A DNA stretch of 64,000 bases from contig JABDHJ010000003.1 of assembly GCA_013285645.1 (NCBI GenBank), positions 1 through 64,000 of the forward strand, given 5' to 3'. Below the pieces are notes generated by a model that did no database searches, was not told where the DNA came from, and saw only the letters and a program-made list of their open reading frames with translations. The stretch is from Verrucomicrobiota bacterium. Its GTDB lineage: Bacteria; Verrucomicrobiota; Verrucomicrobiia; Methylacidiphilales; UBA1321. Shown here piece by piece: positions 10,445 to 18,943 of the stretch (positions within the stretch are counted from its first letter, which is position 1; each line of letters opens with the position of its first letter). Made by a program: the position numbers and the translations under genes.

Positions 10445-10714
10445 TTAGGCTTTCTTGGCGGGCTTCAAAAGAGCGGCGACGCGCTGCTTGTGACGGGAAG
10501 CCGTGTTCTTGTGAACGACGCCCTTTTTGGCGGCGCGATCGATCTGCGATTGAAACGCGGGAACGAGCTTGAGGGCTTCATCGGTTTTACCGGCCTTGGC
10601 CAGGGCGCGAATCTTCTTTTCGGAAGTGCGAACGGTGCTGATCTGGGTACGGTTAAGAGTGCGGCGGCGCACGGCTGCACGAGCCTGCTTGGCGGCGGAA
10701 CGGGTATTGGCCAT
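10445..10714 (-). CDS. rpsT: 30S ribosomal protein bS20
   Basis: An 89-residue, Lys/Arg/Ala-rich helical protein that binds 16S rRNA early in 30S assembly. MANTRSAAKQARAAVRRRTLN at the start and KGVVHKNTASRHKQRVAALL near the end match the S20 pattern. Length is normal. It is followed on the same strand by a palindromic repeat and lptD. Confidence 0.95.
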   Translation of the reverse strand: MANTRSAAKQARAAVRRRTLNRTQISTVRTSEKKIRALAKAGKTDEALKLVPAFQSQIDRAAKKGVVHKNTASRHKQRVAALLKPAKKA

Positions 10715-10789
10715 AGCCGGACAAACTGGCAGGAATTTATTTTATGTCAATACTGCGGTGTGTGGGGGTGATGCAGTTTGAATTATTTT

Positions 10790-11300
10790 CCTGTCTGTTC
10801 AACCAGTACGATCGTGGAGCAAAGGCAGGACTTTGGCAGGGGTAAAGAGGGCGCACGTGCCATTTGAAGTCGGGGTGCCTTTGGTGATCGTGAAGATTAT
10901 TCCCGGAGGCAACATAGGTCCTTCGACTGCGGCTCGGGTAAGTCCCCTGGGGAAAGGATGCGCGCGGGCTCGCCTCCGCTCAGGATGACGGCGTTTTTTA
11001 AATCGTAAGTTTCGCAGAGGTCTCTGAAGGGGTAACAGCAACCAAGGAGACTGGCTGCCATCGCCTTCGGGATGGAGAATGATGGGGACGTTTTCCGGTG
11101 GTGTCGCCTGCTGGCTCAACCACCGGCTAAGGTGCTGGCAAGCCTTCGGCTTGGCGGAAGGCGGTTTGAACGGAGTTCACGAAGAATAAGATGGCGTGTG
11201 AAACCAAAATTGCGTCGTCCTGAGCTTGTCGAAGAAAAGGCAGGCGGAACTGATCCTTCGACAGGCTCAGGATGACGGATTGTAAAAGAGGATCTTTCGC
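10790..11300. repeat. Intergenic stretch holding several repeats, no gene
   Basis: Family B-like pieces (CCTTCGACTGCGGCTC near 10919; CCTGAGCTTGTCGAAG at 11219; GATCCTTCGACAGGCTCAGG at 11252), a family F piece (AGTTTCGCAGAGGTCTCTGA near 11008) and a family E unit at 11092-11157 tile this region. Open frames here have repeat-derived, implausible protein sequences. The repeats end at the PDZ gene. Confidence 0.65.
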
Positions 11301-11308
11301 GAAGATTT

Positions 11309-12091
11309 CTAAAACCCCTGCATGAGGCCGCCTTTTAGGGAGGGCGGCATGGGAACGGCGACGGTGCGGGTGTCTCCTTTGCCGGGGGAGCGGATTGTCA
11401 TGGGGTAACTGGAGGTTTCGTTATCGCGGGCGGATTTTTTGGTGGCGGCATAGGCCGTGGCAAATGTGGCGAGATCATTTTGGGTGGGAATTCCACCGAC
11501 GCTGACGATTTCGTCCCCGGCCTTGATGCCGGCGTGGTCGGCGTGGCTGTCGTTTTCCACGGCCAGCACGGTTACTTTGCCGTCGGGCAGGCCGACGAGC
11601 AGTCCGTCGAAAAAGCTGAAGCGTTCGTCGAGCAGGTCTTTGTCCTTGTCAGTAGGGGTGTAGATTAGATGCATGGCATCGGTGGGATACTGGGCCATGG
11701 CGAGGACGAAATTATTCGCCACTTCCCAGACGGTGCGGCGGTAGCCTTCAAGTTCGTGGGCCAATTCCGGCGGCATCTTCTCTTTGTCGGACGGGCTGCT
11801 GGCGGTACGCGAGAAGGACTGATCGAGATTTCCCTTGTGAGCGAGGGCCAAGTCCGAGGAACCGTCCGCACTGGAGTAGTGGAGGACGTACAAGGTGCGC
11901 AGGGTCATGCCGGGCTTGAGGATGGTGCCGGGGTTGATCAGGACGGGATATTTGACGGTGACGTTGGGGCCGTTCTGGGCGAGGGGAAAGGTGAGGGGAA
12001 ATTCCGGCGTCATCTTGACCGGATCATTTTGGGCGTGGAGCGGGGCAACGGCGGCGAGGAGGACAAAAAGAAGGCAGAGGCGATGGAGCAT
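11309..12091 (-). CDS. Secreted PDZ-domain protein
   Basis: About 260 residues. The ATG at 12091 begins a clean signal peptide (MLHRLCLLFVLLAAVAPLHAQ); the longer frame to 12127 adds only a poor leader. A PDZ domain occupies roughly residues 165-240 (VTVLAVENDSHADHAGIKAGDEIVSVGG). No protease domain is visible, so it is probably a periplasmic or surface adaptor that binds protein C-termini or loops. It stands alone, with rnpB transcribed away from it on the other strand. Confidence 0.8.
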   Translation of the reverse strand: MLHRLCLLFVLLAAVAPLHAQNDPVKMTPEFPLTFPLAQNGPNVTVKYPVLINPGTILKPGMTLRTLYVLHYSSADGSSDLALAHKGNLDQSFSRTASSPSDKEKMPPELAHELEGYRRTVWEVANNFVLAMAQYPTDAMHLIYTPTDKDKDLLDERFSFFDGLLVGLPDGKVTVLAVENDSHADHAGIKAGDEIVSVGGIPTQNDLATFATAYAATKKSARDNETSSYPMTIRSPGKGDTRTVAVPMPPSLKGGLMQGF

Positions 12092-12189
12092 CGGAAAATA
12101 GATTACGTTGAAATCAAGACGGGTCAATCTACGTAACGGTCACGGGCACCCGGTACTTTCGACTTGGGGTGGAAGCTGAAATGGGATAG

Positions 12190-12616
12190 ATTGAGCGCGG
12201 GTAGATGGTCGCTCTCGCTTCGGCGGGAGAGGAAAGTCCGAACACCACAAGGCAGCATGCCGCGGAAAAGTCCGCGGAGGACCGGGGCGAAAGCTCCGGT
12301 CGATGGAAAGTGTCACAGAGAATATACCGCCGTGGCGCGCTCGTTGGGGCGTTGCGGTAAGGGTGAAAAGGCGGGGTAAAAGCCCACCGCCCGGAGGGCA
12401 ACTTCCGGGGCACGATAAACCCCATGCGGTGCAAGGCCAAACAGAGACGCCGGGTCGCCTGCCCGGTCGCGGGGGAAACCTCGGGGCCCGTCTCGGGTAT
12501 CGGTCGCATGCGCGTCGAGAGACGCCGCTGGCGCGGAGCGATTCGCGCCAGAGATGAATGACCATCGCCGGTGCGCCTTTAGCAAGCGCGCCGGAACAGA
12601 ATTCGGCTTACGCCCG
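12190..12616 (+). ncRNA. rnpB: RNase P RNA (bacterial type A)
   Basis: The catalytic RNA that trims tRNA 5' leaders. The universally conserved segments are present in order: GAGGAAAGTCCG at about 12229, GGTAAGGGTGAAAAGGCGGG near 12355, GCAAGGCCAAAC near 12430, AGAGATGAATGACC near 12551 and ACAGAATTCGGCTTACG near 12597. Spacing of about 430 nt fits the class. The end points are set from a short P1 pairing (CGGGT with GCCCG) and are good to perhaps 10 bases. A terminator follows directly. Confidence 0.93.
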
Positions 12617-12623
12617 GAACAAA

Positions 12624-12662
12624 GAGGGGCGCTTCGGGAAACCGGGGCGCTCCTCGCTTTTT
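12624..12662 (+). terminator. Intrinsic terminator of rnpB
   Basis: GAGGGGCGCTTCGG and CCGGGGCGCTCCTC pair around a GAAA loop (with some G-U pairs), followed by GCTTTTTG. Position directly after the P1 strand of rnpB fits. Confidence 0.85.
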
Positions 12663-13088
12663 GTGGAGGGGATTTTTGACGGAATTACGGGAGGCAGACG
12701 GAATTAACGGGATTTAGACAGGAGGAACATGAAGGACATGAGGAAAGGGAGGCAGGACCAAATTTCCAAATTTTCTAGATTACTAAATGGGAGGGGGAAG
12801 GGTTGGACGGAATTAACGGAATTACGGAATTTTGGGGAGGGGAGGTAGGGGAATTTTTGACAGGATTAACAAGATTAACAGGATTCAGAAGGTAGCCGTC
12901 GACCGCCGGGCCACCTAATTAGGAGACCTCTGCAAAAGTCCTCCTTCAAGCAATCCGTCATCTTGAGCTTGTCGCACACACATGTGGCAAGACCAGTTGT
13001 GTACCTCTGAGAAAAGGCAGGCCGAACTGATCCTTCGACAAGCTCAGGATGACTAATGCTAAATGTGAGAGTTTCGCAGAGGTCTCGA
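12663..13088. repeat. Repeat-only gap between rnpB and FAD oxidoreductase gene
   Basis: Three separate family D tracts (near 12673, 12806 and 12856; the last of the type TTTTGACAGGATTAACAAGA), a family C piece (GTAGCCGTCGACCGCCGG near 12892), two family F pieces (AGACCTCTGCAAAAG near 12922 and GTTTCGCAGAGGTCTC near 13070) and family B at 13025-13053. No gene is seen. Confidence 0.7.
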
Positions 13089-14432
13089 TTAAGGGAGATA
13101 AGCGCCGGCTTTTAGGAGTTTTTGGCGGAGGTCGGGGACGGAGATTTTGTGGACGTTGGCGTCGGGGAGTTGGGCGGCGAGGGCGGCGGCGGTTCCGGCG
13201 GCATGGCCCATGGCGAGGCAGACGGGCATGACGCGGACGCTGCCCTGGACGAGTTGCTCGCAGGAGATGGAGCGGCCGGCGACTAGGACGTTTTTCAGCT
13301 TTTTGGGCGTGAGGCAACGATAGGGGATGCCGTGCGATTCGCCGGGTTGATAGTGGAAGGTGGTCTTTTCCCACTTGTTCATGCTGTCGATATCCTTCGC
13401 GATTTCTTCCTTGGCCCAGTGGACGTCGATGAAATAGCTGTTGCGGCAGATTTCGTCGTCGAAGGTGCGGCGCTTGAGAAAGTCCTCGAGGGTGAGAATG
13501 TAATCGCCGACGATGCGGCGCGTTTCGCGGATGCCGAGCAAGCTGCCGGTCTGGACGAGGAAGGCGTTGCCGAAGGCCTTGGGATGATATTCGGCGAGCG
13601 AGCGCTGGAAGGCATCGGCCATTTTGCGGCCTTCAATGAGCGCGGCGGAAACGGTTTCCGGCTTGGTGTTATCGACTTTCCAGATGTGTCCGGCGTTGAA
13701 GCCGACGGTGCCGGGCCCGATGATGTTGCTGCAAAGATGGACATCGGGGATTTCAGGATATTTGCCCGACGCGACGACGGCGTGAATCGGGCTGTTGGGA
13801 TTGCTGCCGTGGAGTTGAGGGCCATTGAGATAGGCGTATTCGTCGACGTTGGTCAGGACGAAGCAATGCGTGGCGGGCATGAGCTTCTCGCCCTTTTCGT
13901 TGCCCTGATGGAACTCGGCGCCAGCCCAGGCGGAGAGATCGGCGTCGCCGGTGCAATCGACGAAGACTTTCGCTTTGTAGGCGGTGAGGCCGCTTTTGTT
14001 GACGACGGTGATGACATGAACTTCGCCATCCTTCGCGTCGACCTTGGCGAGGTGGGTGTTGAAGAGGACTCGGACACCTGCGTCGGTGACGAGTTTGTCG
14101 TAGACGCGCTTGAGGCGCTCGGGATCGATGGGAACCCAGTCGAGATCGGTTTTCTTGACGTGGGGCATGCCGGCCTTGCATTCGTTGAAGACTTTTTCGG
14201 CGAGGCCGCAATAGATGATTTTTTGTTTGTCGGAAAAAGGAGTCCACGCGGGGACCAGTGCCGAGGTTCCCATGCCGCCGAGGGAGCCGGTCGCCTCAAT
14301 GAGGAGGGTGCGGGCACCCTCGATTCCGGCGGCTGCGGCCGAGGCGCAACCGGCAGGACCGCCGCCGAGGACGATGACGTCCCAGGAGTCGTCGAGGGAG
14401 ATTTCAGTGGAGGGGAGGGAATAGGTTTCCAT
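13089..14432 (-). CDS. FAD-dependent oxidoreductase (FAD_oxidored family)
   Basis: A 447-residue flavoprotein. The N-terminal FAD-binding motif is VIVLGGGPAGCASAAAAG; LLIEATGSLGGMGTSALVPAW is characteristic of the family often found next to glycan-related genes in Planctomycetes and Verrucomicrobia. VFVDCTGDADLSAWAG, ETRRIVGDY and a C-terminal LVAGRSISCEQLVQGSVRVM complete the fold. No signal peptide. The substrate is not evident. It stands alone between repeat-filled gaps. Confidence 0.88.
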   Translation of the reverse strand: METYSLPSTEISLDDSWDVIVLGGGPAGCASAAAAGIEGARTLLIEATGSLGGMGTSALVPAWTPFSDKQKIIYCGLAEKVFNECKAGMPHVKKTDLDWVPIDPERLKRVYDKLVTDAGVRVLFNTHLAKVDAKDGEVHVITVVNKSGLTAYKAKVFVDCTGDADLSAWAGAEFHQGNEKGEKLMPATHCFVLTNVDEYAYLNGPQLHGSNPNSPIHAVVASGKYPEIPDVHLCSNIIGPGTVGFNAGHIWKVDNTKPETVSAALIEGRKMADAFQRSLAEYHPKAFGNAFLVQTGSLLGIRETRRIVGDYILTLEDFLKRRTFDDEICRNSYFIDVHWAKEEIAKDIDSMNKWEKTTFHYQPGESHGIPYRCLTPKKLKNVLVAGRSISCEQLVQGSVRVMPVCLAMGHAAGTAAALAAQLPDANVHKISVPDLRQKLLKAGAYLP

Positions 14433-14537
14433 GGCGAACTGGGGGATTTATATCAGAGATGCCTGCAAAACTCTCGATATTAAAAAGGTTGTCATCCTGA
14501 GCGGAGGCGAGCAGATGACGGCGTTTTAAAAGCGGCG

Positions 14538-15848
14538 CTAGGACGAGGAAGAAGCCGGTTCAGGCGGGCGATGGATTTCCATCCAGACGTAGCGGCGGAG
14601 GAGGACGACGACGGCGCAGGTCAGTGGTACGGCGACGACGGGGCCGAGCAGGCCGGGGAGGAGGAGACTCCAGAAGAGAATGCCGAGAATAATCGCGAGC
14701 GGATGAAGACCGGTGCTGTGACTTTGCACGCGAGGGGTGATGAGCATCGACTCGCTCATCTGGACAATGGCAAAGACGCCGAGGACTGAAAGCGGAGTGA
14801 TCCACTGCCAGTTGGAACCGCTCTTGGCGGAAAGAAAGCCGAGTAGGAGCGCGGGGATGATGCTGCAAATAATGCCGAGGAAGGGAACGATACTCAACGC
14901 CCCGGTGATGATGCCAAGGACGAGGCTGTAGGGAATACCGATGATCCAGAGTCCAATGAAGGTGAGCAGGCCATTACATCCCGCGACGATGATCTGGCCG
15001 CGAAAATAGCTGACGAGCGAGGAGTTGATTTCGTTCAGGACGGAGAGGACTTCATCGCGCAGGGGTGATTTGCGCAGCGGGATGTAATCATGCCAGTGTT
15101 TGGAGATCTGGGCCTGGTCGGCGAGAAAATAATAGACGTAAATCGGGACGAAGCCGAAGCCGAGGAGGAAGCCGAAAGCCTGCCCCACCGGGCCGAGTGC
15201 GGTGTAGGCGAGGTGGGCGATATTTTTCTGAATCGTCTCCTGAATGGCGGGCAGGTTGCTGGCGAGCCATGCGTGAATTTCGGCAGTATCCCTGCCCGAT
15301 TTATGTTCATCGGGAAAAGCGGGAGGCGAGGGAGGGGCATTGGTTGCGGATTCGTAGGTCAGTGCCGGTGTGGGCAGCGCGCTGCTTTCCTTCCTTCGGG
15401 TGAAGGTTGGCGATGAGTCCGGGATTTGCACCTCGGGAACCACGGCGGCTTGCAATTTCGTCAATCCGTCGTTCAACGTTTGTGGAAGCGACTTGAAAAA
15501 TCCACCGGTTTCCGTGACGAGGGCCTGTCCAAGAAAGGCCCAAAAAATGAGGCAGCCGACAACGGCGAGTATGCAGACCAGTAGTGTGGCGTTGCCGCGA
15601 TTAAGACCCCGCTTCTGGGCGAAGTTGACGAAGGGATCGAGCACGAGGGCGATGATGACGGCCAGTCCGACGGGCAGGAGGATCGGGTAGGACCAACTGA
15701 GGAAAGCGGTGAATCCCACGAAAACGAGCGCAGCGACGCCGATCGTGGTGATGACGGAGAGGGCCGTGATGGCGGTCCACAAAAGCCGCCGTTGACCTTG
15801 CGTTGGGAACGTTTCCGGGGCTTGGGAGAGATCGTTGGGAGTGTCCAT
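14538..15848 (-). CDS. AI-2E family transporter (permease)
   Basis: A 436-residue inner-membrane protein with about eight hydrophobic helices and family motifs near the C-terminus (YSLVLGIITGALSIVPFLG, ITPRVQSHSTGLHPLAIILG). Members export small molecules or act as Na+/H+ antiporters; which applies here is unknown. A hydrophilic linker at about residues 150-190 (Thr/Pro/Ser-rich) is longer than usual. Its ATG overlaps the stop of the upstream OmpA-like gene (TAATG at 15850-15846), so the two are translationally coupled. Confidence 0.9.
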   Translation of the reverse strand: MDTPNDLSQAPETFPTQGQRRLLWTAITALSVITTIGVAALVFVGFTAFLSWSYPILLPVGLAVIIALVLDPFVNFAQKRGLNRGNATLLVCILAVVGCLIFWAFLGQALVTETGGFFKSLPQTLNDGLTKLQAAVVPEVQIPDSSPTFTRRKESSALPTPALTYESATNAPPSPPAFPDEHKSGRDTAEIHAWLASNLPAIQETIQKNIAHLAYTALGPVGQAFGFLLGFGFVPIYVYYFLADQAQISKHWHDYIPLRKSPLRDEVLSVLNEINSSLVSYFRGQIIVAGCNGLLTFIGLWIIGIPYSLVLGIITGALSIVPFLGIICSIIPALLLGFLSAKSGSNWQWITPLSVLGVFAIVQMSESMLITPRVQSHSTGLHPLAIILGILFWSLLLPGLLGPVVAVPLTCAVVVLLRRYVWMEIHRPPEPASSSS

Positions 15849-16873
15849 TAAGGCGAGTTGGGCTTGGCCTTGGCGGGGGCAGGCGGTTCCGGTGGGGGCG
15901 TTAGCGAATTGGTTGATGTATCGGTGGACGAGTGAGTCGTGTCGGTGGAATGGAACGTGGCGGGCACGGGAGTCACGGTGATTTCCAACCGAGAATTGCG
16001 CGCATGATTTTTTGCGATGGAAGTGATCGGCTGGGAATCGCCGCGCGCGATGATCAGAAGATTTTGAAAGGGCAACGAGGTCTGGTCGCGAAAGAAACGC
16101 TCGATGGCGACGGCACGGGCAGCGGTCAATTCCCAGCTATTGGCGTAGTGAGCTTTTGAAGCGGCATCGGCCGGAGCGGGCTTGGCGGACTTGTCTTTTT
16201 TGTCGCCACTGTCCGGCTTGGCGTCGGCGGGGCTTTGGACTTCCATGTCGGTGTCGGTGAAGCTTTCCACGCGAAGTTCAAAGTTGTCGGATTGGCTGTT
16301 AAGAGCGGTGGCGAGTTGGGTCAACAGGGCCTGACCGTCGGGTTTCAGCGTGGCATCGCCGGGAGCGAAGAAGGACGCGTTGGGGATGCGCAGGACGGGA
16401 CGGCCTCCGCGCGTGACGACATCGGCGCCATCGGCCTGGCCGAGTTTGTGGAGGGCATCGGCGAATTTTTTGGGTGTGGGTATCGAGGACGAGTTCGATT
16501 GGGTTGGAGTTTGCGGCTTCTGGCTCAGAGCTTCGAGACGGGTTTCCTCGGTGGCGAGCTTGGTCTCCTTTTCATCGAGGAATTCCTCGCGGGTCTTCAT
16601 CTGGCCCACGGAGTCGCTCATGCTGGCTTGAAGTTTGTCCTTCTCGGCGTTCAAGGCGTCGCGTTCGTCCTGCAGGGAGAGGACTTCATCGCGGAGCTTG
16701 TTGGTGCTGCTTTCGTTCTCGTGACTTTTCCAGAAATAAAAGCAGGCGGCGGCGGCGAAAAAGACGGAGACGAGTCCCCAAAAGATGCTTGCGCCCTGTG
16801 AACGCCCGACCCGCGAGGTGCTTTCGATGAATGCCACGCGGGTGACTCTAGGATGTATCGGGACGTTAGCCAA
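15848..16873 (-). CDS. Membrane-anchored coiled-coil protein with OmpA/MotB-like domain
   Basis: 341 residues. One transmembrane helix (IFWGLVSVFFAAAACFYFW, about residues 30-48) is followed by a coiled coil (about 55-120) and an OmpA/MotB-type peptidoglycan-binding domain (LRIPNASFFAPGDATLKPDG, WELTAARAVAIERFFRDQ, NHARNSRLEITVTP). The usual domain core is interrupted by a Lys/Asp/Pro-rich insertion at about 215-240. The C-terminus is Pro/Thr-rich. Its stop overlaps the start of the AI-2E transporter gene, so it may tie that transporter to the cell wall; this is inference. Confidence 0.82.
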   Translation of the reverse strand: MANVPIHPRVTRVAFIESTSRVGRSQGASIFWGLVSVFFAAAACFYFWKSHENESSTNKLRDEVLSLQDERDALNAEKDKLQASMSDSVGQMKTREEFLDEKETKLATEETRLEALSQKPQTPTQSNSSSIPTPKKFADALHKLGQADGADVVTRGGRPVLRIPNASFFAPGDATLKPDGQALLTQLATALNSQSDNFELRVESFTDTDMEVQSPADAKPDSGDKKDKSAKPAPADAASKAHYANSWELTAARAVAIERFFRDQTSLPFQNLLIIARGDSQPITSIAKNHARNSRLEITVTPVPATFHSTDTTHSSTDTSTNSLTPPPEPPAPAKAKPNSP

Positions 16874-16904
16874 GACTGTGTTGCAGGGTTTGGATTATCT
16901 GTAA

Positions 16905-17000
16905 AACGCTCAATTTAAAAGGCCTGTCATCCTGAGCGAAGGCAAATCGGTTATTCGCCTTCGCACAGGATGACAGCGTTTTTTTCAAGCGGGAGTTTGG
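16905..17000. repeat. Facing family B repeats
   Basis: GTCATCCTGAGCGAAGGC at 16926 is followed by its near-complement CGCCTTCGCACAGGATGACA at about 16956, making an inverted pair in the divergent promoter region between the OmpA-like and ClC genes. Confidence 0.6.
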
Positions 17001-17080
17001 CAGTGATCTTCCACTGCGTGACGTCCATTCGTTTTGCATCGTCGGCGGGCGGCGGATTGGTTAGCATATATAGAGCAACC

Positions 17081-18913
17081 ATGAATAACCCTTCGCCGAC
17101 AGACCCCAAAGTCGGCGCACCTTCCGCGACACCGCTTAAGCTTTTCTTGAGGCGTGTTGTTGTCCAGCTCCTGCGATTGCGGGTCTGGATTACCGAACGG
17201 GGGCCGGGTGATCTATGGGAATCCAATTATTTTTGGGCGGCGATCGTGGGCTTTTGCGGGGCCTTTGCGTCGGTCTCTTTTCGCGAGGGATTGAGTTATT
17301 CCGAAAAAATTCTGTTCCATACGGATATTTCGCTTGAGTTCGTGCCGGAGACTCTTCCCTGGTGGGCGCGGCTTTTGATACCCGCGGCAGGAGGGCTGAT
17401 CGCGGGGGCGATCCTGCTTTTCGGGCAAAGGTTATCGGCCGTCGGGCGGGCCGCCGATTTTATGGAAGCGGTCGTGGTCGGTGATGGCGTGATCCGGGTA
17501 CGGGCCACGCTGGTGAAAAGCCTTTCGTCTCTGATCACGATTTCTTCGGGCGGATCGATTGGACGGGAAGGATCGATGGTGCAGCTTTCCTCGATGGCCG
17601 GTTCGTTGCTCGGACGCGCGACAAAAGTTTCTCCCGCGCGGTTGCGCTTGCTGGTGGCGTGCGGCGCGGCGGCGGGTATCGCGTGCGCGTATAATGCGCC
17701 GCTGACGGGCGCGTTCTTTGTGGCGGAAATTGTCCTGGGATCGATTGCCATGGAAAGTATCGGGCCGCTGATTGTCGCGTCGGTTGTCTCAACCGTGATT
17801 TCGAGCCAGTTCCTGGGCGCGCAGCCGATTTATCGGATGCCCAGTTTTGGCATCGTGCCGAATTGGGAATTGATCGCGCACGCGGGGCTCGGTGTGGTGG
17901 CTGGACTGATTGCGCCGGTGTTTCTCTTCGCATTGCGGGGAGGCGAGTTGTTGTTCAAGCGCACGTCGTTGCCGGTTATTCTCAAGCTGGGCCTGGGCGG
18001 CTTGGTGGTGGGTCTTCTTTCGCTGGATCAACCGATCGACTGGAAAGGCGGCAGCGTGTGGGGCAACGGTTACGGGGTGGTCGAATCGGTGCTGAATACC
18101 GATTGGGTCTGGTGGGGGCTGCTCAGCATCCTGGCCCTCAAGGTGCTCGCCACGGTGGCCACGACGGGCAGCGGCGCGGTCGGAGGCGTGTTTACGCCGA
18201 CTCTTTTCTGCGGTGCGCTGATTGGCTCTCTTTACGGCGAAGGGCTGCGCGCGTTGCTGCCTCATGCCCATATTATACCGGCCAGTTACGCCGTGGTGGG
18301 GATGGGCTGTTTCCTGGCCGGGATGACGCGCGCGCCGATCATGTCGATCCTGATTGTCTTTGAGATGACTCACAACGACGCGACGATCATGCCGCTGATG
18401 CTCTCCTGCGTGTCGGCATTTTTCGTGGCGAAGAGCCTGAGCCCCGAGTCGGTCTATACGCGGCAGCTTCGCGGCAACAAAGTCCATTCCGGGCAGCCGC
18501 TTTTCCTGCTGCATGTGCGGGACTTGATGAAGACGGAGCCAGTCTGTGTCCTGGGGAACTCCGGTTTTGCCCAGGTCGCCGCATCGCTGGCCACGAACAC
18601 GTTCAAGTTTCTTTACGTAGTCAATGCCGACCAGCGGTTTCTCGGTGCGATTGCGTTGCAGGATCTCAAGCCGTTCCTGCATGACACCGATTTGCCGCAG
18701 GTGGTCATCGCACTCGATCTTTTGCATGACGACATCCCGGTGCTGAGCAGCGATGCGTCGCTGAAGGAATCGCTGGAGGTTTTTGCGCGGCACGATGGGG
18801 AGCGGTTGCCGGTGATCGACAATATCCGGGACCGGCATCTGGTGGGTTCGCTGGCGAAGACCGATGTGTTGCTGACGTTGGCGCATGGGGCGGGTGGACA
18901 GCAGGCGAGTTAG
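17081..18913 (+). CDS. ClC-type chloride channel/antiporter with CBS domains
   Basis: About 610 residues. The ClC core has GSIGREGSMVQLSSM (containing the gating Glu in GREG), ACAYNAPLTGAFFVAEI and AVGGVFTPTLFCGA, the three chloride-coordinating motifs. The C-terminal ~130 residues form a CBS pair (VRDLMKTEPVCVLG ... ERLPVIDN), likely binding nucleotides to regulate transport. The ATG at 17081 (MNNPSPTDPKVG) is chosen because the longer frame from 16970 runs through a family B repeat. It functions in the inner membrane. Confidence 0.92.
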   Translation: MNNPSPTDPKVGAPSATPLKLFLRRVVVQLLRLRVWITERGPGDLWESNYFWAAIVGFCGAFASVSFREGLSYSEKILFHTDISLEFVPETLPWWARLLIPAAGGLIAGAILLFGQRLSAVGRAADFMEAVVVGDGVIRVRATLVKSLSSLITISSGGSIGREGSMVQLSSMAGSLLGRATKVSPARLRLLVACGAAAGIACAYNAPLTGAFFVAEIVLGSIAMESIGPLIVASVVSTVISSQFLGAQPIYRMPSFGIVPNWELIAHAGLGVVAGLIAPVFLFALRGGELLFKRTSLPVILKLGLGGLVVGLLSLDQPIDWKGGSVWGNGYGVVESVLNTDWVWWGLLSILALKVLATVATTGSGAVGGVFTPTLFCGALIGSLYGEGLRALLPHAHIIPASYAVVGMGCFLAGMTRAPIMSILIVFEMTHNDATIMPLMLSCVSAFFVAKSLSPESVYTRQLRGNKVHSGQPLFLLHVRDLMKTEPVCVLGNSGFAQVAASLATNTFKFLYVVNADQRFLGAIALQDLKPFLHDTDLPQVVIALDLLHDDIPVLSSDASLKESLEVFARHDGERLPVIDNIRDRHLVGSLAKTDVLLTLAHGAGGQQAS

Positions 18914-18943
18914 TTGACATGGCGGAGAAGACGGCCATTCTCC

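Noticed and set aside
12129-12585. Several open frames on both strands
   Set aside because: They lie over the RNase P RNA, whose conserved segments fully explain the sequence; the translations are Arg/Pro-rich shadows.
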